In this document: positions 12,476-24,879 of the stretch, in pieces | How positions within the stretch are numbered: position 1 is the first letter of the stretch | Layout of the letters: each line of letters opens with the position of its first letter | Origin: Epiperipatus broadwayi | Lineage: Eukaryota > Onychophora > Udeonychophora > Euonychophora > Peripatidae | Direction of reading: 5' to 3' | Assembly: GCA_028023455.1 (NCBI GenBank) | Contig: JAQFVV010000020.1 | Span: forward strand, 3,827,092 to 3,891,091 | DNA: 64,000 nucleotides | Translations under genes and position numbers: made by a program | Notes under the pieces: generated by a model | Told to the model about the DNA's origin: nothing | The model's database searches: none | Seen by the model: only the letters and a program-made list of their open reading frames with translations

Positions 12476-12505
12476 TAAATAAATAAATAAATAAATAAAT
12501 AAAGC
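12476..12505. repeat. (AAAT)n microsatellite
   Basis: About seven AAAT units sit exactly at the end of the dispersed repeat, where an A-rich tail would be expected. Confidence 0.8.
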
Positions 12506-13735
12506 AGCTTATTATAAATCACTTCAAATAATTCTTAGATTTACCCTATTATAAGTAAATAGTTTTATTGGGATCATTTTTATAAAACCATAGAACATTA
12601 AGCTAACATAAAATGAAGCCACACTCACTGTAACTTATGAAACAGAAATTGCACAGAATAAAGAAATTAAATATAAAAATATTTTAAAACAATTATTTAA
12701 TAACTAATTGGTTAAAAATAAACAAAAATGACATGACAATATGGAAATTTAAACATTCATTTCATCAAAAAATATATTTTCATAGAAATTATAATCAATC
12801 AGTTGATTTCTATTCATGAGTTAACTTTTAATTAGAGTTATTTCTTTAAAATAACTAATAGTTGGAAGAACATTTTCAAAATCAAAGATAACAATCTTTG
12901 ATTTAGTTTAATTAACTTTTGTTAAGTTTTAGGAGGGAAGATGATGAAAAGTGGAAACATGTTAAAAATAATTTGAATTTATAAAAATTTAAATTATCTA
13001 AAAACTATTTCAAAATTTTATGAGAAATTTGAGTGGATAAAAAATATGTTTCACAATTGAAAAACATTAATAGAAATATTTAAAATTATCAATTCTTACA
13101 AAAAAATATTACTTTTATATTAAAAAAATATTCTATTAATAAAAGTACAGTATCCATACACAAAAAATATCTTTAACCATTTTTTTTCCTGGGAACTCCT
13201 TCCCAATTATAATTTTCAGTTTTTCCAGTTGAGTTTTCTTTTTGAAGACTTCTACATATAAACATGATTAATTTGTCCTTTTCTGGTATGCAGTACTTTA
13301 TTTCCAGGTTAACAACAGCAAAATTTTATCCATTTTTTTTAAATAAATTTCTCAGGTGAGACTAACATAGACAGAGACACATGCTCTTGGTTGCAAACAA
13401 GATTGCAGATTACTTTAGAGGTTGACTTCTCTACATTTTTATTCTAGTGAAGGTAGCTTATATGGAGGAAGATGATGTCTATTTTTAGATTAATTTAGCA
13501 CATGGTTTTCATTGTAGAAACCACTTTATGACTAAACCCATTGTATGCTACAAGCTTGATTAAAACTTCTGCTATTCTATGTAATAGCTTGGTTAACACT
13601 TCTGCTTCTTTCTTATCAGCTGGATTAAGACTTGACTGTTCTTTCTTCAACAACTAAGTTAAGAATATCTATTTCTTACCAGACACTTCAGTTTTCTGAC
13701 TTATTCACACACCCAGTATTTTTTTCAATATGCTA
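12506..13735. other. intron 1 continued: AT-rich, no gene seen
   Basis: Nothing beyond A/T-rich sequence and short T runs. A 98-codon frame at 13632-13928 has no family resemblance and overlaps a repeat edge. Confidence 0.4.
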
Positions 13736-14924
13736 TGAGAAGACTACCATCTATGGTAGCCAAAACACTTTCAAGAATTTTTTAGTAGAATTTTTTAGGA
13801 ATACTGAATTTAAGAAACTGTGCCACCTTATCTTAGGGATGTGTCTATTGTTTAAAATTTTTAAAAATAAAGGGGATGGATATAACAAAAGCAATTATCA
13901 TGGAAAATCCTTATTATCTACTAGGTAGTTTTCTCTTAGCATGTTGAAACATTATGGAGCCTTTTTTTATTTCAACTTTAACATTATTTTCTAAAATGAA
14001 ATGATTATGTTTTTAAATTACATTATACATTTTAGCGTCTTGCGACATTTTACAAACTATTTTTAAACAATTTATCAAATGACATTATTTTCAAAAGTAC
14101 AATAATTACATTTTTAAATTGCATTCCATATGCTGACACAGAGCACTGAAATGTGCATGGGGGGGGGATGAATGGTTTTGCCGGTCTGAAGGGTCAGCCA
14201 AAAGATGCAGTATTCAATTTATGAACCAACATTATTTTTTAAAATACAATAATTACATTTTTAAATTACGTTAGACATGTCATGCTGGAATGTGCAGAGG
14301 AGGGGAACTGATGGTTTTGCTGGTCTGAAGGATCAGTCAAAAGATGCAAGACTCTGATCTAACCAAGCTTACAATTTCCAAAACAACATGCAACCTCAGC
14401 CATTTCATTTGACTCATAGCTGTTTTCACGCAAACATGTCTTTTTGTATGACTTCTGTGAAATGGTGCTTGGCCAACCATTTTGCAATTGTTTTCACATT
14501 TCATGATGTGCAGAGAAGCACAGTAATGGCCTTACAATTATTAGTATGTAATACTACATCAGTTAAGGTGTAAGATCACTATTACAAAGGCATATTACAA
14601 CAGTTATAGCCAGTTTATTTCCACACATCCTCACAATATACGGTAGTGATCTGTTAAGATGCACATTTGCATAGTGTCACGAAGCACATCAGCAGGCCAT
14701 AATATTGGTGTGCAATGCCATCAAAGCCTGCAATGGCTAATATGAACAGAACTGTTCTATAGGTCATAACTTTCTATGCAAAAGCACAGAAATATAGGGC
14801 CACATAAGCAGCATATCTCTGTGCATTTGCATAGAAAGTATGCCCTCTCGCAGTTTCAACATGATAAGAGAAGACTACTATCTATGGTAGCCAAAATACT
14901 TTCCAAGAATTTTGTTAAATGGTT
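13736..14924. repeat. repeat-bounded block with internal tandem and inverted repeats
   Basis: A direct repeat (GAAGACTACCATCTATGGTA, then GCCAAAACACTTTC) opens the block at about 13738 and closes it at about 14869. Inside, a module with AACATTATTTTCTAAAAT... ATTTTTAAATTACATT occurs three times (13978, 14081, 14227). The last two also share GGTTTTGCYGGTCTGAAGG and CAAAAGATGCA. An inverted pair (14766-14795 and 14813-14841, ACTTTCTATGCAAAWGCACAG) lies near the right end. It is probably a decayed mobile element of unknown class. Confidence 0.5.
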
Positions 14925-16498
14925 TGCTTTTAGTCATAGATAAATGATTTAGAGTTTCAAGAAGCGCTATAGATATCACATTTACTATTATACAAATAAA
15001 ATAAGTGTAAGAAACAAAAATGTAATTTATATATAATAATTATTGATTTAGTTAAGAGTTCAGTTAATCAAATTAAGTCAATGGCATTGTATAAAATTAA
15101 TTGGTTGTACACTAACGTTTTTTGTTTTTTCTATTATGTAGTTTGTATATGTTGAAATGATGGCATAGTTATTACTACAGATAGAAAATCTAAGGTGTTT
15201 GAAATTAAAATTGGTGAACATGATTACGTACTTATTGTGATATTGTTTTAGATTTTTATAGCAGTAGACTTTGGAATTATTTATACGCGATTTAATGAAA
15301 TAAGATCTAGATACTATATGAGTTTGATAGTGAAATTTTTAATTTGGAATCGATCAAAAATAAGAACAAGTGTTTCACTTTTTTGATTTCTACATTTTAC
15401 AGCAAGCTGATGATTATGCTATTTATGCCAGTTCAAAAGACTATCTATAGTACGTATTCAAAGTTTTGAGTGCAACATGGAATGATTTGGTTTAATAATA
15501 AATGTTCAAAAAACTTAAACTTTTATTAGGGAGTTAAAAGGAAAAATCTTCAGCAATGTTAATGTGAATAAGTAACAATTTATTATAAAATAATCACTTT
15601 TTGAATTGAACATGTGAAATGAATGAAAAATATAAAACTTTGTAAAATAATGTTTTATAGTGTAATGTGAGCATGGTTTTTAATGGGACAAATAGAGCCT
15701 ATTTATATTATTAGGATTATCTCAAAGATTTCCACTGGAAAGATATAGTGAAGAATAACAGTAAGAAAGAAAAAAATTTGCTGAAGAATTTAAAAATCAT
15801 AATCATAAAATATCAAATAAACAGAAAAAGTGGATCAGCATGCTTTTTAAGTGGATGTATTTGTGTTTTGCAGATTGGTTTGTATAGATATCGCAAAACT
15901 CATCTCAGAATTTTTTTTTATCTTTCCCCCTTGAATTTGTAATGGCCATGCTAATTTACAAGAAACTTTTATATATATGTATGTTTGGTTATATTTTTAA
16001 TTCTACTTAAAAAGGCGAAATTTTCATTAAAATTTTTTGATATTTATATTTAAAAATCTGTGGCAACCTGGGTAATTATATCGTATATTTTTATTGGTCA
16101 ACATTAAATGTAAAAAAAAATACCGTTTGAATGATAGATTCAGGAAAAAAAACGTTAATTTTACGGTGGTGCTTCATGAATGAATATATATATAAATCTT
16201 TATTCTTTGGTTTTTTTCTATTGTAATATTCATACTAATACTAAAACTACTGCTGTTTCCTATGTTTTATATTATTTAAAAAATGCTAATCTTCAAAAAA
16301 CTCATTTGGGTTTTTTTTCTTTTTCAAATTTACGGATTAGTAATTAAAAATATTTGACGAAAATAAATTTAAGTTTTTCTATTAAATCATAATCACATCA
16401 TGTTTATTAAGTTGTTTTTTTAAAAAAAAACTGATTTTAATGCTTTACTTAGTCTATATGCTTTCAAAATAAAAGCATATATACTTTATTTCTAAGTA
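14925..16498. other. intron 1 continued: AT-rich, no gene seen
   Basis: No coding region is supported. The 64-codon frame at 15748-15942 has only low-complexity lysine-rich and hydrophobic sequence. Confidence 0.4.
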
Positions 16499-17010
16499 TA
16501 CATTCAGCAACCGAATCCAGAATCCAGGCAAATAGACCAAAGCTGACCAGAGTGGGATGGGGAAGTCCCGAATCTGACCAAGCTCCAACTTCTTTGCCAG
16601 TACTCCATGACTCAACTCCTTACAAAAGACATATATGATGTTACACTCAGTCTCTATTTCTTTGCGGCTGGCATAGGGCAGAGAGAAACATGAGACTCAG
16701 GGTTCATTTAACATAACTGACTACAGAATTGTAATTGACGGATGGCGTGATGATGGAGGAAAGATTTATAAACTAAAGTTAATGCACATATCATACATAT
16801 ATAATATACTAATCAAACTGAATTGGATTGAAATTAGTGAAACCAATGTAGTTTAAATATATATTTTAATTAGAAAACCAATAAACAAAATATCCAAGAA
16901 CATAATTCAAAGGTGTGGCAAACACACACAGGCATCACAATAGATGAGAAAGCATCATATTACTCTCATCTTTACATATTAATTTAACAGGAGTGAATGT
17001 ATATGTGTGA
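16499..17010 (+). repeat. dispersed LTR-like repeat, copy 1 (pair of 35924-36422)
   Basis: Shared blocks with 35924-36422 in the same order: AATCCAGAATCCAGGCAAA, TCTGACCAAGCTCCAACTT, TTTGCCAGTACTC, GTTACACTCAGTCTCTATTT, GGCATAGGGCAGAGAGAAAC, ATGAGACTCAGGG and CACACAGGC. The second copy has TGTAATGG...AATTACA ends next to (AT)n tracts. Copy 1 has lost the terminal TGTAA. Confidence 0.65.
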
Positions 17011-17219
17011 TCACTTGGATTATGCCTATAGTAAAAATGTCAAATCCTAACCCTAAGATTGTGATTGCTATTCATAAGTAACTTCACTAGCCTTGAATGA
17101 ATCAATCATTATATATTTTATCTAATGTGAGTGCATAAACCAGTTCACTTGGTTGTAGATTGAACCTAAAAATCAAGAGATGTTTTCAGACAAAAGCTGA
17201 ATATTAATTCATAAGGAGG

Positions 17220-18560
17220 TAGAATTGGCTGCTATGAATCACCAACAAGGGCTATAGCACTGGAAAATATTAATAATAAAATGGCTCTGCAGAGAGATTA
17301 TGTTCTTCAAGGGTTCTTGCGACCAACACCAGTAGCTTGGGACTGAATGTTTTGCTGCTTAGGATACAAACATTTGGCGTTTGAGAGCAGGGGTGTCTTA
17401 CTCACTTCCCTAGCATTAAACTTCAATCTTACTGATGCGTGTCCCTACCTTATTTAAAAGATGCAGCAAAACCTTAATTTATTGTATTTAATAAAATCTA
17501 ATTGCCAAGCAATAAGTATATAACATATTTAAAATTAAAAATGCTTTAACGATAGCCTTATCGGTTTTGCAAATAGGAGCCAAATCTTAAACTAGCATTA
17601 TATATAAACTACTTAAGGGAGTATTCTATTATCAACCTTGTTAACATGTTTCAATCTACACCTTATATTAATAATCATTTAAGGAGAGAGAAGTATATTC
17701 GAAAGAGTTTCCTAATAGATTAACAAATAAATATACTTTTCCATTGTCCCCATGGCTAGTCTCCTACTTATTATACATTAATTAAAATTATAAATCAAAT
17801 TTAGAAGCAAACCACATTATATATTTATCAAACAAATAATTAATAGTAACGAGTGCAGAGCGATTCGTTATTGTTAAGAATATAGGATTTCGAAACAGTG
17901 AGCGTAATATGTGAAGATAATTTAAATCTTCCTTAAAATGTACTAAATTTAATGTTTCACTATTTTGAAGCAGTGGCGTATAATAAATAATCAAAATACA
18001 TTTTAAAATAATCATAGAGAAATTATAGGCATAACCATGGTGATAGATAATAAGAATTATGTAAGACATTAATTTGCTTTAAATAGAATAGAATTATAAG
18101 ATAGATAGGCAATTTACATAATTTGAAGGTTAATAAATTTAGAAGAGTTTAAAGTAACATTAATTTGAATGTTCAACAGTTTATTTTACATTTAGTTAGC
18201 TTTAAAGTTAAGAAATTGAATATTAAACATTAATTGATTCAGAGCTATGCAGTTCTGTAATTATGTTACCGATTCTTCCTTTCAGCTGGAGATATAGGGA
18301 CTTGGACTTCATGTGCAGTGGTAGTCTTTCTTAGGATGGTTGATGGTGTCTTCTTCTGGCAGTAGGATGTTGCTGGAAAAATTCATCTCTGAGGGGCTGG
18401 TTGGATGCTGGTTGTTTGGTGCATTGATTGGCATTAAAAACTCACCATTCTCTCATGGAGAAGCAGCAAAACTCGGTCTTCCTTAGCCAGACATCAAAAT
18501 TTCATGCAGCATGGAGTACAGTGGCAATCTCTCTTACAAATATTGGTGTGTATTTTTAAA
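17220..18560 (+). repeat. dispersed repeat, copy 1 (pair of 40540-41830)
   Basis: It aligns in order with 40540-41830: AGAATTGGCTGCT, GGCTATAGCACTGGAAAAT, CTTGGGACTGAATGTTTTGC, AAAAGATGCAGCAAAA, ATATAGGATTTCGAAACAGTG and the later GGTG.CTTCTTCTGGCAGTAGGATG block. It follows directly on 16499-17010, so both may belong to one 2 kb element. No protein is visible. Confidence 0.6.
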
Positions 18561-19104
18561 AGCTCAAAACATGGCCTATTTATACATGTTCATATTCTTG
18601 AATATAATCACGCATTATAATTAAGCGGACTGATCTGATATTTATCTCTAATGATAACTAAAAATGTCATTCACTTAAGCAGTGAAATTTGCATAATGCT
18701 GTAATGAGTTCCTTTTTTACAATGTTATGGACTAATTAGTTCTTGTTTATTCATTTATTTATAGTTTGATTTATTGGCTTTATTACCTTTATCTAAATGT
18801 GCTTACACACTTAATTGTCAATAGCTTTTTTTGGAAATGCTATAGACAATTAGTTATTTATTTTTGCTCGCCCACTTAATTTGCAATTTAATTAATCTGT
18901 TCTATTAACATATATCTAAATCTGTGTTTACATATATTTTGGATCTATTAACATGTATATATATTTGTAATGAATTAAATGCCATATTAATACTTTATAT
19001 TCGGTGTAAACATTGAAAATATATAGTATTGATAATATCTTTAATTCATTAATTTCTGTGATGAAGTTATCAATTATTTATAAATTAATATATACGTAAT
19101 CTAG

Positions 19105-19266
19105 AAATGCTGGCCCTAGAATGGATTGGTCGCAATGATAAAATTGATCAATCGTTATTAGAGATTTTAATTCGGTGTACCATGCTCAGAGAATTGGTGA
19201 TTGAAGCAGACATTAATATCTCAACAGTGCAACAAATGTTATCTATGAAGCAAGAAAACATGATTT
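19105..19266 (+). CDS. FBXO39: FBXO39-like F-box protein, exon 2 (residues 328-381)
   Basis: This exon is inferred from splice signals and frame. The acceptor TCTAG ends at 19104. The next two bases finish the split codon from exon 1 and read EMLALEWIGRND, followed by a helix/strand stretch (LLEILIRCTMLRELVIEAD) that matches the C-terminal half of FBXO39 (in vertebrates a similar 'isCrkL' stretch precedes the final helices). The donor is GTACGT at 19267, again in phase 1. The ATG at 19107 is an internal Met and not a start. The polypyrimidine tract before the acceptor is weak, but the exact phase fit on both sides and the continued family similarity make the exon convincing. It lies 13.7 kb downstream of exon 1. 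Confidence 0.82.
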
Positions 19267-19386
19267 GTACGTTTTTATATTATTATAGATTTTATTTTAT
19301 TAAAAAACTGTTAAATTTTAACTATAAATTTAATATATACTTCAAATTATTTTTCTATATAGAAATTAATAGTGCATTTGTAATTT

Positions 19387-19828
19387 CTTCTTTTTAAATA
19401 TTTTAAATAAGGTGTATTTTACATATAGGGGATTTGAACGCAGACTTGCAAGCTCCCTTCACAGCTGTTCACTCTATCTCATAAAATCGATGTACATAAT
19501 CACATACATGTGAAAAAAAAGGATCTACAATATCCGTATTTTATGCTGAACTAGCACTCATCAGTTGATCTAGATTATCATCTCTCATATATCATATATA
19601 TATAATCAATGCTCGGCTTATATTAAGATAGCAAATTTTCATACTTTAATGAATAGGCTTCACCCTCCAACTCTTCAGCCATTCATAGCACGAAATACGT
19701 ATATTGGAGATCATTTATCTTTTTCACATATGTGTGGTCATATGTGTATCGGTTGTATGAGATAGAATGAATGGCTGAAGAAAGCTTGAAATTCTGTGTT
19801 CAATTCCCTATATTACTTCTTTTTTAAA
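19387..19828. mobile_element. family-B foldback element 1 (hammerhead-bearing)
   Basis: The arms begin at about 19423 (TATAGGGGATTTGAACGCAGA) and end at about 19811 with the approximate complement (TGTGTTCAATTCCCTATA). The inner arms carry the ACGTATATTGGAGATC motif twice in opposite orientation. Near-identical flanks CTTCTTTTTAAA (19387) and CTTCTTTTTTAAA (19816) may be the target duplication, differing by one T. A - strand hammerhead core lies at 19521-19570 and the complementary half at 19687-19710. It sits just after exon 2 in intron 2. Confidence 0.65.
19521..19570 (-). ncRNA. hammerhead ribozyme-like core, family B copy 1
   Basis: On the - strand: GATCAA, CTGATGA, GTGC, a 7-base loop, GCAT, then AAAATA, CG, and TTG. 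Stem II is four pairs (one G-T). G12 is mutated (AAAA for GAAA), so this copy should be inactive. The right half of the same motif survives intact on the + strand at 19687 (GCAC, GAAATACGTATATTGG). Confidence 0.55.
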
Positions 19829-20161
19829 AAAAAATCGTGCTCATCCTACAATCTATCTACTTAAATAGTCTAAAGTTCGGATTTATATAGTTTTCATTTT
19901 ATTTACGTTTTATCAGTATTTTTCTCTATCTATATCAAATTGGTAAGATTGAGAAATTTACTATCAGTCATAATTAAGTGTACCTCTTTGCTTTTAGATA
20001 GAGAACTTGACAGACACTCACACATACAAGCATCCATACATGTATATGTAAATTCTGTAGTTTTAATGTTAGCATGGTAATGATGAAGATCAAATGTGGT
20101 GATATCAGTTATATGAGTCTGGTTATTGCCTTTGGGCAACAAATTTAATATAAATAAAACT

Positions 20162-20246
20162 TTTTGTCAAGCGTTGGTGACCTGACGGTTAGCATAGCTT
20201 CCTGGGTTCGCTTCCGGTCAACTCATTTGACATACGAAAAAAAAAA
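20162..20246 (+). mobile_element. tRNA-like SINE, copy 2
   Basis: It shares the head TTTGTCAAGCGTTGGTG and the close TTTGACATACGAAAAAAA with the copy at 2773. Here the B box is well kept (GGGTTCGCTTCCGG) and an A-box-like GGTTAGCATAGC precedes it. Length is about 75 bp plus an A10 tail. It is higher in GC than its AT-rich surroundings. The two copies damage different halves, so together they outline a tRNA-derived family. Confidence 0.65.
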
Positions 20247-21049
20247 CCATTTTCATTTTAATAAATTCATTATTTTACTGTATAAGAAAAAAAAATACGT
20301 ATAAAAATTTCAATATTTTTTTATTCACCACGTTTTTATATTTATTACTAACAACACCCCCCCCTCCCCTAACTATAATAATAATGTTCTTACTGCGGTT
20401 GCTGAAGAAATGACATTTAAACGTACAAATACAAATAATAGTTCTCTCTTATAGGATCATAATAATTTTTTTTTTTATTTTACTTAGTTGAGAATCCACC
20501 ATAGTTGTCAGTTTTTTTGGAAAATCGTATGACTTTTGGAATGAAAAAACAAGTTGATGTAGAAATTGATGTAGGAAGTTTAGTTTCTGGTTTACCACTG
20601 TATTATTTATTATAGTCAATTTTATTATTACCATCATATTATTGTCAACATCATTTATCTTTGTTATTAACTCTTTATTTTACTATTAATAACTTTATTA
20701 ACAGCATTTCCAAAGTATTATAATAATCAGCAAAAATATAAAATTATTATGTTACATTTGTAAATTAATATTTATGTACAATATTGTTACCTTTGTACTT
20801 ATATTTATGTTTGTAAATGGTATATTTATATCATTATTTTCAGTTTAACCGTTCATTTCGACAGATATTTTCAATTTTTCTATTACTTCAATAGTACGAT
20901 CATTCACACATATCTTGAAAAATACATTGTATATTTATATCATTTTACCTCACTAATTTATTGCTTGTAACACCTTCCCCAATATTATTTGATGAAATTT
21001 AATCTAATTATATGTTTAATGTTTTAGATTAATATTGTCAGTAATGTAA

Positions 21050-21829
<780 letters not shown>

Positions 21830-22976
21830 AGCAGGGCTGTTTGCTGTACCTGGAGAGCTATTTAACTATAATTAAAAAACAGTTGAATTCAGTTAATATA
21901 TATATTGCAATTTCTCTGACTTATGTCACACGCATGATTGTTTAAAAATAAATTAATATAAAAATATTATTTGTTTAAAAAAAACTTCATGATAAGTTTA
22001 TTTACTTATGTATTTTAAATCAAATAATAAATATGCCAAAAAGTTTAACCTTTGTAGCTAATTATTCCAAATATAAATGTATTTGACAAATTGAAAATAA
22101 AATAATTTGCCAGAAATAAAAAAGCTTATTTTTGGTATTTTAAGATAATATATTCAATAATAAAGTTATTTATTATCAAAATATAAAGTTTGTATGGAAA
22201 TTTGGGAGTTGCCAGACAATGGCAACAAAAAAAACCCAGATTATTGTCTGTTTTAAAAAATTGGAAAAGATCAGTTAAGGTCTTCACGCTGCTTATAAAA
22301 TTAGAGTTAGGAAAATGATTTAGATTCTCATATATTCACACATATTTGTAATGATGGGGTAAAACTTTAATTACAATCTCTGACCTCATCTTTCTAGAAG
22401 TGTAGCTGTATTCTTGGAGCTGTGATAATGCCTAATACTGAATAACACCTAGGTATATCTGCCAATATTAAATCTTATTAATGGATGCTATAACAAGATA
22501 ATTTGATATTATAAAGAATTTTACCACTTAACTGTTATAAGAAAAAATTGCTGAAGGTGAAAAGGATTTACATATATTTTTAATTCCTTCACTTCTAAGG
22601 CACAAAAATAAAAATAAAAACTTATTTCCAGTAAAATATTCAAATTAAATAATTTCTAAATTTCAACATAAAACTATGGAGATTAATTTATTACAGTCAG
22701 AAATCTCAATTTTAAATTAATATTACTGTTTAAAAATATTGATCTCAACAAAGAACAAAAATAAGATAAGCTTGGTTAAGAACTTTTAAATGATTTTATT
22801 GAATGAATAATAAATTAAATAATAATATAAAACTTATTAGTTGCAAAATATTAGTGGTCTATAAGTAAAAATTAAAGTATTGACATTTTTTCTATTTGTT
22901 AGATATAAATTCAGAGTTATAATGAAATAAAACACTAATTTTAAAGAGTGTGTCTGTCATGCATATTATATACTTC

Positions 22977-23196
22977 ATTGTAATCACATTCATATCGGCT
23001 TTTTCAAACCAAATTGTGCAAACGCTTTTTGCGAGTGTTAAATAATAAATGAATACCCTCTGACCCATACAAGATATAGAATTTATGCAGCAATAAAAGG
23101 AATCCAGGGTCAGAGGGTATTCATTTATTATTTAACACTCGCAAAAAGCGTTTGCACAATTTGGTTTGAAAAAGCCGATATGAATGTGATTACAAT
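22977..23196. repeat. perfect inverted repeat, 90-bp arms, 40-bp loop
   Basis: 22977-23066 and 23107-23196 are exact reverse complements as read base by base, separated by 40 bases (23067-23106). Outside the arms the pairing stops abruptly. The arms are less AT-rich than the neighbourhood (CGCAAAAAGCG, CCCTCTGACCC). No open frame and no clear target duplication. It lies in intron 2, so the host transcript would form a long RNA hairpin. Confidence 0.95.
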
Positions 23197-23802
23197 TGTA
23201 TACAGACGCTATAAAAAATAAATGCTGATTTATACTTCATTGTGTTAATTATGTAAATATGTAAATTTTATAGAGTTAGTATTTTATTGTTATATTAAAT
23301 AAATTTATTATTATAGTGAAGAATTGTGTTTTTTATAAATTTTCTCATCTGAATTACAAGTATACTATTATATATCAGAAAAATGCTATAAATGTGAGGA
23401 TGATGGTGATCATAAAATATGAGTGCATCTGCATAAAGGTGTGTACTTAATGTAAAGTTTCAATCTGATCATTATCTGTTGCTATTAGCAAAGTAGGATA
23501 AAATGTTATATAATCACTCCACCATGTTCATGGTCACCCATTGGTAATCATATTCTTCCAGATGAGCATATACATTATTCATATTTTATTTATTTATTAT
23601 CTTTTGTGGGTGATTCCATTACAATATATATTTGTATATGAAATAAGATATACATTTAAAATAATTATTGTAATAAAATTGTAAAAGTAATAATGAAATA
23701 TAACAGTGATGATATATTTTAGTAATAACTATAAAAAACTATAGAAATATTTTCATTTAATTTTTTAACCTTCTTAAAACTGAAAGTACTTCCACGTTTA
23801 TT

Positions 23803-23932
23803 ATAGTTATTTACTAAGGCTTTAACCTCCAAAATATGCGATGTGATGTGATGTATTATGGCTTCTCCTTAAACGAAAAATACTAAGGTAGGGACCTCTA
23901 CAGGTCTTAACCACAAGCTTACGCTTTGGAAT
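23803..23932. mobile_element. single arm of a MITE related to 48151-48345
   Basis: It matches one arm of the element at 48151 (TTTACTAAGGCTTTAACCTC, then AAAAATACTAAGGTAG, GACCTCTACAGGTC and AACCACAAGCTTAC) with an inserted TGATGTGATGTATT-rich stretch. The second arm is absent. Confidence 0.6.
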
Positions 23933-24215
23933 TTGTAAAAATATTTTCACCATTATACTTCATTTTTTACTTGATTAATTTGTATCCCCCCCCCCATGCT
24001 TTTATTTCAAGCTAAATCTAAAAACCCCAATTGTGATTGATTAAACTTTTTTTTAATGCACGGTAAATAATAGTATTTAATATAAAAAAATGTTTTTACC
24101 TCTATTATAAATATTATGCTTCTTTCAGTACTGATAGATAGGCTAATTATAAAATATTTGATTTATAAAATACTGAAAGTTTACATTTAATATTTAATGC
24201 TTTTTTTTCTTTCAG

Positions 24216-24370
24216 CTATTACCGATCTCTTCATCATTTTGGTACGGTCTAACGATTATGACAACTTTGAAGAAGTCGATGAAGTCAGGCTAGAATACGA
24301 AAATTTTAGAAAAAATAATCCCTTTTTAAATTTTAAATTTCACATTAATTTATTTGTTACACAATTTTAG
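24216..24370 (+). CDS. FBXO39: FBXO39-like F-box protein, exon 3 (C-terminus, residues 382-432)
   Basis: This terminal exon is preceded by a strong acceptor (a T-rich run then CTTTCAG, ending at 24215). With the single base carried from exon 2 it reads SITDLFIILVRSNDYDNFEE, then an acidic/basic helix (EVDEVRLEYENFRKNN) and ends FVTQF at the TAG 24368-24370. Vertebrate FBXO39 ends similarly: a strand with an RxYxNxYE-type turn, a charged helix and a hydrophobic C-terminus. The three exons together are 1299 bp, an exact multiple of three, and code for 432 residues. A polyadenylation signal follows 28 bases after the stop. Confidence 0.82.
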
Positions 24371-24397
24371 CATTTCTTTTCTAATTTATTAAAAGAA

Positions 24398-24403
24398 AAT
24401 AAA
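24398..24403 (+). terminator. polyadenylation signal of the FBXO39-like gene
   Basis: An AATAAA hexamer lies 28 bases past the stop codon of exon 3, with a T-rich stretch shortly after it. This implies a very short 3' UTR. In AT-rich DNA the hexamer occurs often by chance, so the call depends on its position. Confidence 0.5.
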
Positions 24404-24532
24404 TTTTTAACCCAAAAATGGTGATTTGTTTTTTCTTTCCACATTAAGAATAATATTAATGTAGATCTAAATATTAGATACTAGACTAAATTGTCGTAAA
24501 ATCTTATCAAGCAATAGTCAACTTTTATTTAC

Positions 24533-24879
24533 AATGATAATAAGTACTAGCTGAAACACACAGGCTTATATATACCTGTGTCTATATATGTACTATATAG
24601 GGTATATGAGCACAGACTTTCACATGACCCACTAGTCTCCACACTATCTCTTAACACTGATACACTCAAACACATATATATTGAAAAGATAAATAATCAC
24701 CAAAATACGTATTTCACGCCAAACCAGCAATCATCAGTTGGTCCAGATTACCATCTCATCAGATATATATTAAGATAGCCAAACCTCATACTTTAACGGA
24801 CAGGCTTTGTTAAGAGATAATGTGGAGAGTGGTGGGTCATGTGAAAGTCTGTGCTCATATACCCTATAATGATAATAAG
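24533..24879. mobile_element. family-B foldback element 2 with 12-bp target duplication
   Basis: Exact flanking repeats AATGATAATAAG lie at 24533-24544 and 24868-24879. The body is 24545-24867 (323 bp). The arms 24596-24655 and 24809-24867 pair closely (GGGTATATGAGCACAGACTT, CACATGACCCAC, CTCCACAC, TCTCTTAAC). The left end has about 50 extra bases before the arm (TACTAGCTGAAACACACAGG...). A hammerhead core lies on the - strand near the centre. It is inserted about 160 bp beyond exon 3 of the FBXO39-like gene. Confidence 0.85.
24697..24744 (-). ncRNA. hammerhead ribozyme-like core, family B copy 2
   Basis: On the - strand: GGACCAA (stem I), CTGATGA, stem II region TTGC-(TGGTTTG)-GCGT, GAAAT, stem III ATA-(CG)-TAT, H17 = T, then TTGGTG (stem I). 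CTGATGA and GAAA are intact, stem I is five pairs and stem III three pairs. The outer stem II pair is lost relative to the GTGC/GCAC seen across the family. This is the most complete family-B copy here. Confidence 0.65.

Noticed and set aside
15405-15420. CTGATGA as a further hammerhead
   Set aside because: No GAAA box, stem II or matching stem I nearby. Chance occurrence.
19107-19397. Separate 96-residue gene starting at 19107
   Set aside because: The ATG is an internal Met of exon 2. Sequence after 19266 is low-complexity intron.
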